DNA of 38,764 nt from Crenothrix polyspora (GTDB lineage Bacteria > Pseudomonadota > Gammaproteobacteria > Methylococcales > Methylomonadaceae). Position 1 is the stretch's first letter. Every line of letters starts with the position of its first letter. The stretch is taken from contig CAMDNJ010000012.1 in assembly GCA_945902915.1 (NCBI GenBank), positions 1-38,764 of the forward strand, written 5' to 3'. Positions 1 to 8,300 of the stretch are shown here, piece after piece. Made by a program: the position numbers and the translations under genes. The notes below the pieces were generated by a model. That model ran no database searches. It was not told the DNA's origin and saw nothing but the letters and a program-made list of their open reading frames with translations.

Positions 1-64
1 GACCCTCATCCGGCCTACTGCGCACAGTTAATATGTTGAAGGTTGAGCTTTTGCTCAGCGTTTT

Positions 65-84
65 AAAACAGCTGAAGCTGTTTT
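65..84. repeat. Short palindrome AAAACAGC-TGAA-GCTGTTTT (copy 1 of dispersed repeat)
   Basis: A perfect 8-bp stem with a TGAA loop. The palindrome plus its flank ACTCC recurs, in the opposite orientation, at 15982-16004 (GGAGTAAAACAGCTTT...). Two copies with the same flank suggest a dispersed intergenic element rather than a chance hairpin. It lies downstream of the rhamnose operon. Confidence 0.6.
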
Positions 85-114
85 ACTCCAAACACTTCGA
101 ATACTTGTGTATAA

Positions 115-137
115 CGATCACTAAGAGTCAGTGATCG
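115..137. terminator. Hairpin just after the rfbB stop codon
   Basis: CGATCACT (115-122) and AGTGATCG (130-137) form a perfect 8-bp stem with a 7-nt loop, immediately beyond the rfbB stop on the minus strand. The run of T is on the plus-strand side (TTTTAT), so the minus-strand terminator would lack a good U tract. A role as a 3' end for the rfb operon transcript is inferred from position. Confidence 0.5.
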
Positions 138-139
138 TT

Positions 140-1159
140 TTATGCCGTCGCTACTAACTTTTCTAAATACCACTGTATCGTCTTAACAATACCGGTCTCA
201 AAACTTTCATCGGCCTTCCAACCTAACTGCGTTTCAATTTTAGTGGCATCAATGGCGTAACGTAAATCATGCCCGGCACGATCTTCAACGAAACGTATCT
301 GATCTTTGTAGCTGCCTGCGACTTTAGGTTGTAAATCATCGAGAATTTCACAGACTTTATCAGCAATATAATTATTGTTGCGCTCATTACAGCCACCAAT
401 ATTATAAACTTCACCCACTGATCCCGTTTCGTAAACCAGCGCGATACCCTTGCAATGATCCAAGACATAAAGCCAATCACGTATATTGCTCCCATCGCCA
501 TAAATAGGAATATCTTCGCCCTTAATCGCTTTACGTATGATAGTTGGAATCAGCTTTTCGTTATGTTGTTTAGGACCATAATTATTCGAGCAATTGGTAA
601 TCAAAGTATTCATGCCATAGGTATGAAAATAACTACGAACAATCATATCACTGCCGGCTTTACTCGCAGAATAAGGTGAATTAGGCGCATAAGGTGTTTC
701 TTCGGTAAATAAACCGGTTTCTCCCAATGTGCCATAGACTTCATCTGTCGAAATATGATGAAAGCGACACTCTTCATAGCCTGACTTAAAGACAAAAGGC
801 TTATCCATCCAGTACTTATAAGCCACATCAATCAAGGTAAAAGTACCATTCACATTGGTCTGTATAAACACACCCGGATTTTTAATCGAGTTATCAACAT
901 GACTTTCTGCCGCAAAATGAATAACGCCACGAATATCATGCTCAGCAAACAACTGCTCTAGCAAATCGCGATCACAAATATCACCTTCAATGAAAGTATA
1001 GCGATCAGCGCCCTCTACTTCTTTAAGATTAGTTAAATTACCCGCATAAGTGAGTAAATCAAGATTTATAATTTTCGTTTCAGGATATTCTTCCAAGAAA
1101 TAAGGCACAAAATTACTGCCAATAAAACCCGCGCATCCAGTCACTAAGACTGCTTTCAT
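140..1159 (-). CDS. rfbB: dTDP-glucose 4,6-dehydratase
   Basis: Converts dTDP-glucose to dTDP-4-keto-6-deoxyglucose, the second step of dTDP-L-rhamnose synthesis, in the cytoplasm. The 339-aa protein begins MKAVLVTGCAGFIGSN with the Rossmann GxxGxxG NAD motif at residues 8-14. It carries the STDEVYG active-site motif near 137-143 and YSASK (Y163/K167), as in extended short-chain dehydrogenases. The ORF track starts 13 codons earlier; the ATG at 1159 is preferred because it has an AAGGAG ribosome site just upstream and matches the family N-terminus. Its ATG overlaps the rfbD stop (ATGA), so translation is probably coupled. It is the last gene of the rfbA-C-D-B operon. Confidence 0.97.
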   Translation of the reverse strand: MKAVLVTGCAGFIGSNFVPYFLEEYPETKIINLDLLTYAGNLTNLKEVEGADRYTFIEGDICDRDLLEQLFAEHDIRGVIHFAAESHVDNSIKNPGVFIQTNVNGTFTLIDVAYKYWMDKPFVFKSGYEECRFHHISTDEVYGTLGETGLFTEETPYAPNSPYSASKAGSDMIVRSYFHTYGMNTLITNCSNNYGPKQHNEKLIPTIIRKAIKGEDIPIYGDGSNIRDWLYVLDHCKGIALVYETGSVGEVYNIGGCNERNNNYIADKVCEILDDLQPKVAGSYKDQIRFVEDRAGHDLRYAIDATKIETQLGWKADESFETGIVKTIQWYLEKLVATA

Positions 1160-2049
1160 AAAGAATCTCCTTTTGAGTATTTTATGTCTTCTAGACATTG
1201 AGGCAAACTATCCCTCCAATAAGGAATAGTCAGCTCAAAGGTATTTTTAATTTTAGCTTTATTCAACAAGCTGTAATGAGGTCGTTTTGCAGGCGTAGGA
1301 TAATCTTTAGTTTCTATAGGTTGTACTTTACATTTTATATGCGCCGCCCTAAAGATCGCTATTGCAAAGTCATACCAACTACAAACACCTTCATTACTAT
1401 AATGGTAAATTTCTGTGCCCTGTTGACTCTGCAATTGAGGGCTATCAATAATCATAAGTAGTACCAACGCTAAATCTTTAGCCGAGGTTGGCGTACCGAC
1501 TTGATCATAAATAACACTCAACTCCTTTCGTTCTTTACCTAAACGCACCATCGTCTTAACGAAGTTATTACCATAACAAGAATAGACCCATGAGGTGCGC
1601 ATAATGATTGAGCGATCTGGGTTAATAGCCAGCATAGCCAACTCACCCTCTAATTTAGACTGACCATAAACGCCTTGTGGACAGGTCGTATCGGTTTCTT
1701 GATAAGGCTTGCAACTATCACCAGCAAAGACATAATCGGTAGAAATATGTAGCATTGAAATACCTTGCTGCTTGGCAATTTCCGCTAAGGTTTGTACCGC
1801 CGTGGCATTAATAGCAAACGCCAAATCCGCTTCGATTTCAGCTTTGTCGACAGCCGTATAAGCCGCGCAATTGATAATGACATCAAAGGTTTTATTTGCA
1901 AACCAAGCGTTGATAGCAGCGGTATCACTCAAATCTAACTCGTGCCTAGTTATAAATGTGAATTCATTATTAGGAAAATAGCTACTTAATTCTCGCAACT
2001 CACTACCCAATTGCCCATTGGCACCTGTAACCAAGATTTGCTTAGCCAT
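1156..2049 (-). CDS. rfbD: dTDP-4-dehydrorhamnose reductase
   Basis: NAD(P)H-dependent reductase for the last step to dTDP-L-rhamnose. The 297-aa protein starts MAKQILVTGANGQLGSEL with a Rossmann GxxGxxG motif. It has the HISTDYVFAG segment and YGQSKLEGE (YxxxK catalytic pair) typical of RmlD/RfbD. The ORF-track start is 12 codons upstream; the ATG at 2049 fits the family N-terminus. The gene overlaps the rfbC 3' end by 8 nt and the rfbB start by 4 nt, so the operon is translationally coupled. Confidence 0.96.
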   Translation of the reverse strand: MAKQILVTGANGQLGSELRELSSYFPNNEFTFITRHELDLSDTAAINAWFANKTFDVIINCAAYTAVDKAEIEADLAFAINATAVQTLAEIAKQQGISMLHISTDYVFAGDSCKPYQETDTTCPQGVYGQSKLEGELAMLAINPDRSIIMRTSWVYSCYGNNFVKTMVRLGKERKELSVIYDQVGTPTSAKDLALVLLMIIDSPQLQSQQGTEIYHYSNEGVCSWYDFAIAIFRAAHIKCKVQPIETKDYPTPAKRPHYSLLNKAKIKNTFELTIPYWRDSLPQCLEDIKYSKGDSL

Positions 2050-2614
2050 AAAGAACTTGTCCATACGCAAATAACTCGGCGTCATCCAGTTTTGGTTGCT
2101 GAGTATCTTTAACAGAAAGCTGTAAACGTTCTGGTGCTACCTGCCAATCGATAGCCAAAACCTGATCATTAAAGGCTAAACCTCTATCATGCTCAGGCGA
2201 ATAATACTGATCGACTTTATAAGCAAACACCGTGTCATCTTCTAGCACTACAAAACCATGAGCAAAACCCCGTGGCACCAACATCTGACGTTTGTTTTGC
2301 TCAGACAACTCAACACTAACATGCCGCCCGAAGGTAGGACTGCCGACTCTAATATCTACCGCAACATCCAGCACCTTACCTTTAATAACGCGCACTAACT
2401 TGGTTTGAGCGGCCGGTGCTAATTGATAATGCAAGCCTCTCAATACACCATAACTAGATTTGGACTCATTATCTTGAATGAAATTAATTTTAAAACCTAG
2501 AAACTCATCCAACTTATCTTGACGAAAGGTTTCTACAAAATAACCGCGCTCATCACCAAACAACTTAGGTTCAATAATAATAACTTCAGGTATCGCTGTT
2601 GATATGAATTGCAT
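2042..2614 (-). CDS. rfbC: dTDP-4-dehydrorhamnose 3,5-epimerase
   Basis: Epimerises C3 and C5 of dTDP-4-keto-6-deoxyglucose. The protein is 190 aa, near the usual 180-190. It shows the RmlC cupin signature: FGDERGYFVETFR near the N-terminus, SSYGVLRGLHYQ carrying the catalytic His, then VDIRVGSPTFG and PRGFAHGFVVL. Its ATG overlaps the rfbA stop by one base (TAATG). It is the second gene of the rhamnose operon. Confidence 0.96.
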   Translation of the reverse strand: MQFISTAIPEVIIIEPKLFGDERGYFVETFRQDKLDEFLGFKINFIQDNESKSSYGVLRGLHYQLAPAAQTKLVRVIKGKVLDVAVDIRVGSPTFGRHVSVELSEQNKRQMLVPRGFAHGFVVLEDDTVFAYKVDQYYSPEHDRGLAFNDQVLAIDWQVAPERLQLSVKDTQQPKLDDAELFAYGQVLYG

Positions 2615-3501
2615 TAGACTTCCGCTCCTTCCTTAGCTCTACGCATTAAATACTGGCCGTATTGGTTTTTCAACAAGGGCTTTGCTAAGGCTATCAATTG
2701 AGTATTAGAAATATAACCCATCTCGTAAGCAATTTCTTCAATACAGGCAACCTTCAAACCCTGTCTATTTTCTATGGTCTGAATAAAGTTAGAAGCCTCT
2801 AACAAAGACTCATGCGTACCGGTATCTAACCAAGCAAAGCCTCTGCCCATCAGTTCGACTTTTAAATCACCTAGTTCTAAATAACTTTGATTAACCGTAG
2901 TAATTTCTAGCTCGCCACGATGTGACGGTTTGATGCTTTTGGCTATCTCAATCACGTTATTAGGATAAAAATATAAGCCGACTACCGCATAATTACTTTT
3001 AGGCGTAGCTGGTTTTTCTTCTATGCTCAATACATTACCCAGACTATCAAATTCTGCCACACCATACTGATCAGGATCTTTAACATGATAGCCAAACACC
3101 GTGGCTTTTTTATGCTCAGTCACATTAATAACCGATTGAGCCAACATTTCAACCAAACCATGACCATAAAAGATATTATCACCTAGCACCATGCAGACAT
3201 CATCAGTGCCAATAAACTCTTCGCCTAATATGAAAGCCTGAGCTAGACCATCAGGCGAGGGTTGCTCTTTATAACTAAATGACAAGCCTATATCAGAACC
3301 ATCACCCAATAACTCTTCAAAGCGAGGTAGGTCTTTAGGTGTAGAAATTATTAATATCTCGGTAATACCTGCCAGCATTAATACTGATAGCGGATAATAG
3401 ATCATGGGTTTGTCATATATTGGTGTTAACTGCTTACTTACACCTTTAGTAATCGGATACAGTCTAGTCCCACTACCACCTGCTAAAATAATACCTTTCA
3501 T
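2614..3501 (-). CDS. rfbA: Glucose-1-phosphate thymidylyltransferase
   Basis: Makes dTDP-glucose from dTTP and glucose-1-phosphate, the first and feedback-controlled step of rhamnose synthesis. The 295-aa protein starts [18 protein letters not shown], the nucleotidyltransferase loop, followed by [27 protein letters not shown] and the [20 protein letters not shown] region, all characteristic of RmlA. The ORF track adds 21 codons; the ATG at 3501 is chosen because a GGAG ribosome site precedes it and it matches the family start. It is the first gene of the operon, so the promoter should lie in 3502-3639, the divergent region shared with the next gene. Confidence 0.97.
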   Translation of the reverse strand: MKGIILAGGSGTRLYPITKGVSKQLTPIYDKPMIYYPLSVLMLAGITEILIISTPKDLPRFEELLGDGSDIGLSFSYKEQPSPDGLAQAFILGEEFIGTDDVCMVLGDNIFYGHGLVEMLAQSVINVTEHKKATVFGYHVKDPDQYGVAEFDSLGNVLSIEEKPATPKSNYAVVGLYFYPNNVIEIAKSIKPSHRGELEITTVNQSYLELGDLKVELMGRGFAWLDTGTHESLLEASNFIQTIENRQGLKVACIEEIAYEMGYISNTQLIALAKPLLKNQYGQYLMRRAKEGAEV

Positions 3502-3600
3502 ACACTGCTCCGTTAAAATACTGATCATTGTGGTTAATTTAACACATAATCTACTGGCTATCACTAACGGCAGCGTTTATTATTATGCTTAGTTTCTTCA

Positions 3601-3615
3601 AGGTCATGGTGACCT
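3601..3615. promoter_or_regulatory. Perfect inverted repeat AGGTCA-TGG-TGACCT in a divergent intergenic region
   Basis: A 6-bp perfect inverted repeat with a 3-nt spacer, 24 bp upstream of the ATG at 3640 and about 100 bp upstream of rfbA. Position and symmetry suit a protein-binding site, but a small RNA hairpin is equally possible. No regulator is identified. Confidence 0.3.
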
Positions 3616-3639
3616 AACTCTAAAACCTGCTCCTTAACT

Positions 3640-4575
3640 ATGCATAGCCAAGCCTTTATCTTTGAACAAATACATATAGAAGTCGCGCGTAACGCCTCCG
3701 ATGATTTTAATTTATTTCACGATAAGCACAAATGGTTACAGATTACGCATAACCCCTTTAAAGGCCCGATTGTTCTCGGTTATCAACTCAATACTTTGCT
3801 TGAATATCAAATGCGCTTATACCGAGAAGTGCATCATGAAGATAAAGTAATAGCTGAAAACAACTTACGTTTTAGTAATTACCAGATCACTTTTGTCAAT
3901 GCTGTCCGCCCTAGAATGCCGGTCTACCTTGAGATAAAAAAAACCCTCATCAACACCATTCCCAATCTAACCATCGGCAATCGTATTGCCTTAAAATCGG
4001 AAGGCAAAGTCGTATTACTAGGTTTTAAAAAAGAAACCCAACAGCCTTTATTTTTAGCCGATACGCCGCTGCATGATTTACCCGATCTTAACGAGATAAC
4101 TGACCGCAGTATGGTTCCTGGTACAGACTACTTTTTAAAACGTAAATACATGAACAATGGTTCGGTTAAAAACTTTTTATCTGGATCGTTAGCAGAACAA
4201 TCTGATTATTTTGATGAACTGACTCATACCGCTCATTATCCTGAAATATTCGCTTGCAGCTTAACTTCTGGAGCTTTATTGGAGAAGGCACAAATAGAAA
4301 ACCATGACTTTAAGCTCAACCCCATGGTCTATACCTCACATGAAATATCAGTAGACCGACATCATTTAAGTAGCCTTAAAAATAATGATTGTCTACATAT
4401 ATTAGTTAAACAACTACCAGAGTCCTCAGAAAACACTTTAAACCAAACAAATATTAAACTCAGAACCTATCAATGTTATGGCTTGTTACAAAATAACGCC
4501 GTACTGTTCAGAATATCCATGAATCTTGTGCCTTTAGAAGAAATCCTTAAAAACATACGACAAGAGACTCAATAA
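3640..4575 (+). CDS. Unassigned protein, possible hot-dog/MaoC-like fold
   Basis: A 311-aa soluble protein with no signal peptide or membrane segment. The only recognisable stretch is DDFNLFHDKHKW followed about 15 residues later by FKGPIVLGYQLNTLLEYQ (roughly residues 22-60). This resembles the N(x)FHD...F..PI.hG pattern of MaoC-like hot-dog hydratases and thioesterases acting on acyl-CoA or acyl-ACP. A second, degenerate hot-dog half could occupy residues 190-300, which would suit the double length, but I cannot confirm it. The ribosome site before the ATG is weak. It stands alone between the divergent rhamnose operon and the convergent lysC. The gene is real by length and codon use; the function is not established. 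Confidence 0.75.
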   Translation: MHSQAFIFEQIHIEVARNASDDFNLFHDKHKWLQITHNPFKGPIVLGYQLNTLLEYQMRLYREVHHEDKVIAENNLRFSNYQITFVNAVRPRMPVYLEIKKTLINTIPNLTIGNRIALKSEGKVVLLGFKKETQQPLFLADTPLHDLPDLNEITDRSMVPGTDYFLKRKYMNNGSVKNFLSGSLAEQSDYFDELTHTAHYPEIFACSLTSGALLEKAQIENHDFKLNPMVYTSHEISVDRHHLSSLKNNDCLHILVKQLPESSENTLNQTNIKLRTYQCYGLLQNNAVLFRISMNLVPLEEILKNIRQETQ

Positions 4576-4614
4576 TCGCGCTACCAACTTTAGGCGTGGG
4601 AGCGAAAAAAACAT

Positions 4615-4637
4615 CGTAGGGGCGTATGCAATACGCC
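4615..4637. repeat. Short palindromic repeat CGTAGG-GGCGTATGCAATACGCC
   Basis: GGCGTAT-GCA-ATACGCC is a perfect 7-bp stem with a 3-nt loop, preceded by CGTAGG. Nearly the same sequence forms both arms of the larger inverted repeat at 15756-15827. It lies between the convergent 3' ends of the 3640 gene and lysC, so it could also act as a shared transcript end. Confidence 0.65.
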
Positions 4638-4689
4638 ACTACTATCATCACCACAATATTATCGTTGTTGCGTGGGAATATAGAATATA

Positions 4690-5913
4690 TTAGGCGCTTA
4701 TTTTATCCAACTCGAACGCCGCATGTAAAGCTCTAACGGCTAACTCTAGGTATTTTTCATCGACGACGACCGAAATCTTTATTTCTGAAGTAGCAATCAT
4801 GCGGATATTAATACCTTCTTCTGCCAAGGTTTTAAACATCGTGCTTGCAATACCAGCATGAGAGCGCATTCCAACGCCGACTATAGACACTTTTACGATG
4901 GTATTATCGCCTGTTACTTTTCTGGCACCCAAATCTGCACAAGTTTGTTCCAGTATAGCCAGTGCGCGCTGATAATCTTTACGGTCTACCGTAAAAGTAA
5001 AGTCAGTGGTGGCATCATCAGCAATATTTTGGACTATCATATCTACTTCAATATTAGCCTCAGCAATAGGACCTAATATTTTATAAGCAATACCAGGCAG
5101 ATCAGGTACACCAGTAATGGTTAACTTTGCCTCATCGCGATTAAAGGCAATACCTGATATTAAAGCGCTTTCCATTTGTGTATCCTCGTAAGTAATAAGT
5201 GTGCCATTGCCTTCTTTAAAAGATGATAAGACGCGTAAAGCCACGTTATATTTGCCAGCAAACTCTACCGATCTAATTTGTAGAACTTTAGAACCTAAAC
5301 TGGCCATTTCCAGCATTTCTTCAAAGGTAATATGATCTAAACGCCGGGCTTTAGGCTCAACTCTAGGATCCGTCGTATAAACACCGTCAACATCGGTATA
5401 AATATGACACTCATCGGCTTTTAAGGCGGCAGCAATAGCTACCGCCGTGGTATCAGAACCACCACGACCTAAGGTGGTGATATTACCTAATTCATCGACA
5501 CCTTGAAAACCTGCGACGACCACCACTTTTCCAGCATCCAGATCCTTGCGGAGCTTGGCATCATCAATTTTACGGATACGCGCTTTAGTAAAACTGCTGT
5601 CGGTTAAGATCTTAACCTGTGCCCCCGTATATGAAATGGCTTCACAACCTAAGTCATGTAAGGCCATGGCCAACAGCGCCACCGTGACTTGTTCACCGGT
5701 GGAAATCAATACATCCATTTCCCGTTCAGTAGGCTGAGATTGCATTTGTTTGGCCAAAGCAATTAAGCGATTAGTTTCTCCGCTCATAGCCGATAAAACC
5801 ACGACCAGTTGATTACCCGAGTCCTGGGCTTTTTTGACTTTATCAGCGACTGCTTTAATGCGTTCAGCAGAACCTACTGAAGTACCACCAAATTTATAAA
5901 CTAAAAGGGCCAT
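4690..5913 (-). CDS. lysC: Aspartate kinase
   Basis: Phosphorylates L-aspartate, the entry step to lysine, threonine, methionine and diaminopimelate. The 407-aa monofunctional class starts MALLVYKFGGTSVGSAERI (kinase P-loop KFGGTSV). It has ISTGEQVTVALLAM, GRGGSDTTAVAIAAAL and the ATP-site DVDGVYTTDPR in the kinase domain (about 1-245). Two ACT regulatory domains follow (about 265-400, including LTITGVPDLPGIAYKIL and VSIVGVGMRSHAGIA), so lysine and/or threonine inhibition is expected from the family. The methionine near MESALISGIA corresponds roughly to where some homologues begin a separate beta subunit, but I see no clear internal ribosome site. Single gene, minus strand. Confidence 0.97.
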   Translation of the reverse strand: MALLVYKFGGTSVGSAERIKAVADKVKKAQDSGNQLVVVLSAMSGETNRLIALAKQMQSQPTEREMDVLISTGEQVTVALLAMALHDLGCEAISYTGAQVKILTDSSFTKARIRKIDDAKLRKDLDAGKVVVVAGFQGVDELGNITTLGRGGSDTTAVAIAAALKADECHIYTDVDGVYTTDPRVEPKARRLDHITFEEMLEMASLGSKVLQIRSVEFAGKYNVALRVLSSFKEGNGTLITYEDTQMESALISGIAFNRDEAKLTITGVPDLPGIAYKILGPIAEANIEVDMIVQNIADDATTDFTFTVDRKDYQRALAILEQTCADLGARKVTGDNTIVKVSIVGVGMRSHAGIASTMFKTLAEEGINIRMIATSEIKISVVVDEKYLELAVRALHAAFELDKISA

Positions 5914-6104
5914 CTTAAACCTGTGTTTTGTTAATTCTTAAGCTAGAAGTCAAAATTTAGCTGCTAGCAGGCTATGGTAAAAGGTTTTTGTGTTTATTTA
6001 AACTAATATCAAAAGAAATTGCTTTGATTTGTGGGTTACTAACTTAAGGTGGGGCAGATCTAGCTTAATCTTTCTTTTTTGTTATAGCTCTTTTAAGGGC
6101 AGGC

Positions 6105-6184
6105 AAAGGGCGAAAGGTTAAGATTAGCCCTTAGCCCTTAGCCCTTAGCCCTTAGCCTTTCGTCTTTCGTCTTTCGCCCTTAGC
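6105..6184. repeat. Heptanucleotide tandem repeat array (TTAGCCC and TTTCGTC units)
   Basis: From 6124 there are four exact TTAGCCC heptamers, a partial TTAGCC, two TTTCGTC, one TTTCGCC and a closing CTTAGC. Upstream, GGGCGAAAGG (about 6108-6117) is the inverse of the right part, so the region can also fold. It begins within 10 bp of the msrA stop (minus strand) and lies 200-300 bp upstream of lysC. A related fragment GGCTAAGGGCGAA occurs after rodA near 35722. Such heptamer arrays expand and contract by slippage; any function is unknown. Confidence 0.85.
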
Positions 6185-6190
6185 TTGCTC

Positions 6191-6823
6191 TTAAACCATA
6201 GCCACACCTAAGCCACCCAAACCACAATAACCATTAGGGTTTTTGGCAAGATATTGTTGATGATAGCTTTCAGCATAATAAAACACCGGAGCCTTCATGA
6301 TCTCAGTGGTAATCAAGCCAAAACCTGCTGCAGTCAAGGCTTGCTGATAATCTACTTTTGAGGCTTGGGCCTCTATAAACTGTTGATCTGTAGATGTGTA
6401 AATACCTGAACGATATTGTGTACCCCTATCATTACCCTGCCCCATACCCTGAGTAGGATTATGAACTGTCCAAAACAAGTTCAATAGCTCGCGATAAGTA
6501 CACACGTCAGTATCAAACACAACCAGCACCACTTCATTATGTCCAGTCATGCCAGTACATACTTCATCATAAGTCGGATTAGGTGTGCTGCCGCCGCAGT
6601 AACCGACGGCAGTACTGACTACCCCAGAGTGCTGCCAAAACTTACGCTCTGCGCCCCAAAAACAACCTAGGCCAAAGACTGCTTGTTGTAAATGCTCAGC
6701 AAACGGCGGCGCTATAGGTTGGCCTGTAACAAAATGTTGATTATGAACAGGCATAGGTGTTTGCCGACCGGGTAAAGCTTGATCTGCAGTAGGTAAAGTG
6801 AGCTTTTTTGATGACAAAATCAT
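6191..6823 (-). CDS. msrA: Peptide-methionine (S)-S-oxide reductase
   Basis: Repairs methionine-S-sulfoxide in proteins and free methionine. The protein is 210 aa, very close to the E. coli form (212 aa), with the same roughly 45-residue N-terminal extension before the catalytic motif [10 protein letters not shown]. It also has [35 protein letters not shown] and a C-terminal [10 protein letters not shown] holding a resolving Cys. The E. coli protein has a further Cys near its end (GVC); here the protein ends GVAMV, so that second recycling Cys is absent and a simpler two-Cys cycle is inferred. It diverges from hslO across 96 bp, which suggests shared redox-stress control. Confidence 0.96.
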   Translation of the reverse strand: MILSSKKLTLPTADQALPGRQTPMPVHNQHFVTGQPIAPPFAEHLQQAVFGLGCFWGAERKFWQHSGVVSTAVGYCGGSTPNPTYDEVCTGMTGHNEVVLVVFDTDVCTYRELLNLFWTVHNPTQGMGQGNDRGTQYRSGIYTSTDQQFIEAQASKVDYQQALTAAGFGLITTEIMKAPVFYYAESYHQQYLAKNPNGYCGLGGLGVAMV

Positions 6824-6919
6824 GACTTATGGTATTTTGTTGATAACAAGAGAGAATCCTAAGCCTTAGCTTACTGGAATTTTTATCATACACAAAGCAT
6901 AGGTTTTAATAGGAATAAC

Positions 6920-7789
6920 ATGACAGAACAAGATGTATTACGCCGATTTATTTTTGAAGACCTTGGTGTTCGAGGTACGTGGGTTAATTTAACGCAAAGC
7001 TGGCAAGCTGCAAAACTACATCAACAAGGTCCTGAGCTTGCACAACTGCAATTAGGCCAAGCCTTGGCGGCTGTGGTGATGCTATCGTCTACCATTAAGT
7101 TTAAAGGCTCTATGATCTTGCAAGCCCAAGGTGATGGTGATCTTAAAGCGTTGGTCGCTCAATCTACCGATGATCAAAAAATACGCGGCTTATTGCGGTG
7201 CGAAGCACACGTCCCAACCGGTACTTTAGAAGAGCAGTTTGGGCAAGGTCGCTTGGTATTAACCATAGAACCAGATGAGGGCAATCCTTATCAAGGTGTC
7301 GTGCCTTTACAAGGTAAGAATTTGGCTGCAGCAGTACAAACTTATTTTGAACAATCAGAACAACTGAACACTCGACTCTGGTTATTTGCCAATGAATCTT
7401 CTGCGACTGGACTATTAATACAAGAACTGCCAGCACAAAACGGTGAGTTTGAAGACTGGCAACGCATCGAGCTATTTGCCAACACACTCACCGAACAAGA
7501 AGCACTCAGCTTAGACTGCGAAGAACTCTTATATAAATTATTTAATGAAGAACATATACGCTTATTTGATGCCGAACCAGTAGCCTTTCAATGTGCTTGT
7601 TCTAAACACCGCATTGAAAGAACCTTACGCGCCTTGGGCAGAGAAGAATTAGAAAGCATCTTACTAGAATTTGGACAAATTGAGGTCGATTGTGAGTTTT
7701 GTAATAAACACTATATTTTTGACAGTGTTGATGTAGAAACTTTGCTCTGTCAAGATACACTATTAAAAAATTCTAAAACACAGCATTGA
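6920..7789 (+). CDS. hslO: Redox-regulated holdase chaperone Hsp33
   Basis: A cytoplasmic chaperone activated by oxidation and unfolding. It is 289 aa, the usual length. The N-terminal substrate-binding domain includes LAAVVMLSSTIKFKGSMILQAQGDG and the VPLQGKNLAAAVQTYFEQSEQL region. The C-terminal zinc switch is intact: CAC, then about 30 residues later CEFC, giving the four Zn-binding cysteines. The ATG at 6920 has an AGGA site upstream. It is divergent from msrA, a second oxidative-damage gene. Confidence 0.97.
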   Translation: MTEQDVLRRFIFEDLGVRGTWVNLTQSWQAAKLHQQGPELAQLQLGQALAAVVMLSSTIKFKGSMILQAQGDGDLKALVAQSTDDQKIRGLLRCEAHVPTGTLEEQFGQGRLVLTIEPDEGNPYQGVVPLQGKNLAAAVQTYFEQSEQLNTRLWLFANESSATGLLIQELPAQNGEFEDWQRIELFANTLTEQEALSLDCEELLYKLFNEEHIRLFDAEPVAFQCACSKHRIERTLRALGREELESILLEFGQIEVDCEFCNKHYIFDSVDVETLLCQDTLLKNSKTQH

Positions 7790-8300
7790 TTGCCGTCATA
7801 TTTTCCAAGATAAGATTGTTTACTCTGAAGGTCCGCGCTAATCATTTTAAACTGCCAACTTACGCGTTGATACAGGCTTCCAGTGCCTAGATTAGTAATC
7901 TGATAAACTTTGACTCACACGTATATCAATGGCGAGAGCGACCATCAAAGCCCGCCCTTTCACTACTATTCAAGGAATATCGTATTGCCTTGCTTTGATA
8001 TCATCAAAGCATCAACACTAAAACATATGCGCTAGCGCATGACCTGTCATGTTAAATATAAACTTAAGTTCTGATCAATTAACGCACATCGCCCCCACTG
8101 CTTAGGTTTTTAATTCTCATCTTGCCATATAAATCTAAGCCTTTAATAGCAATACATCAAGACTATTTTTGATCAAGAAACTCTTAGTTAAATAAAAGAA
8201 ACGACACGAACACTCTTGACATTAAACGATAAATCTTTATATTTAAGCTAACGCTAAAGAACTGTCGATATATTTTAAACACCTTCAATGGAGCACACCT
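7790..8300. other. Long intergenic region with clustered inverted repeats
   Basis: No ORF of credible length is visible on either strand. Three inverted repeats sit in 60 bp: GCTTTGAT-ATC-ATCAAAGC (7992-8010), the perfect 14-mer ATGCGCTAGCGCAT (8027-8040) and CATGA-CCTG-TCATG (8038-8051). ATCAAAGC also appears once more near 7945. The remainder is AT-rich and ends in the promoter at 8216-8243. It could hold operators or an unrecognised small RNA. Confidence 0.6.
8216..8243 (+). promoter_or_regulatory. Sigma-70-type promoter TTGACA-16-TATATT
   Basis: A perfect -35 (TTGACA, 8216-8221), 16-bp spacer and good -10 (TATATT, 8238-8243). Transcription would begin near 8250, giving a roughly 50-nt leader before the ATG at 8301. 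This is the best consensus promoter I noticed in the window. Confidence 0.65.

Noticed and set aside
4858-5737. Plus-strand ORFs inside lysC (4858-5076 and 5546-5737)
   Set aside because: They lie wholly within the strong lysC frame on the opposite strand and look like shadows; the same applies to the other small ORFs opposite real genes.
6124-6184. Heptamer array considered as a CRISPR array
   Set aside because: Units are 7 bp with no spacers, and no cas genes are present.
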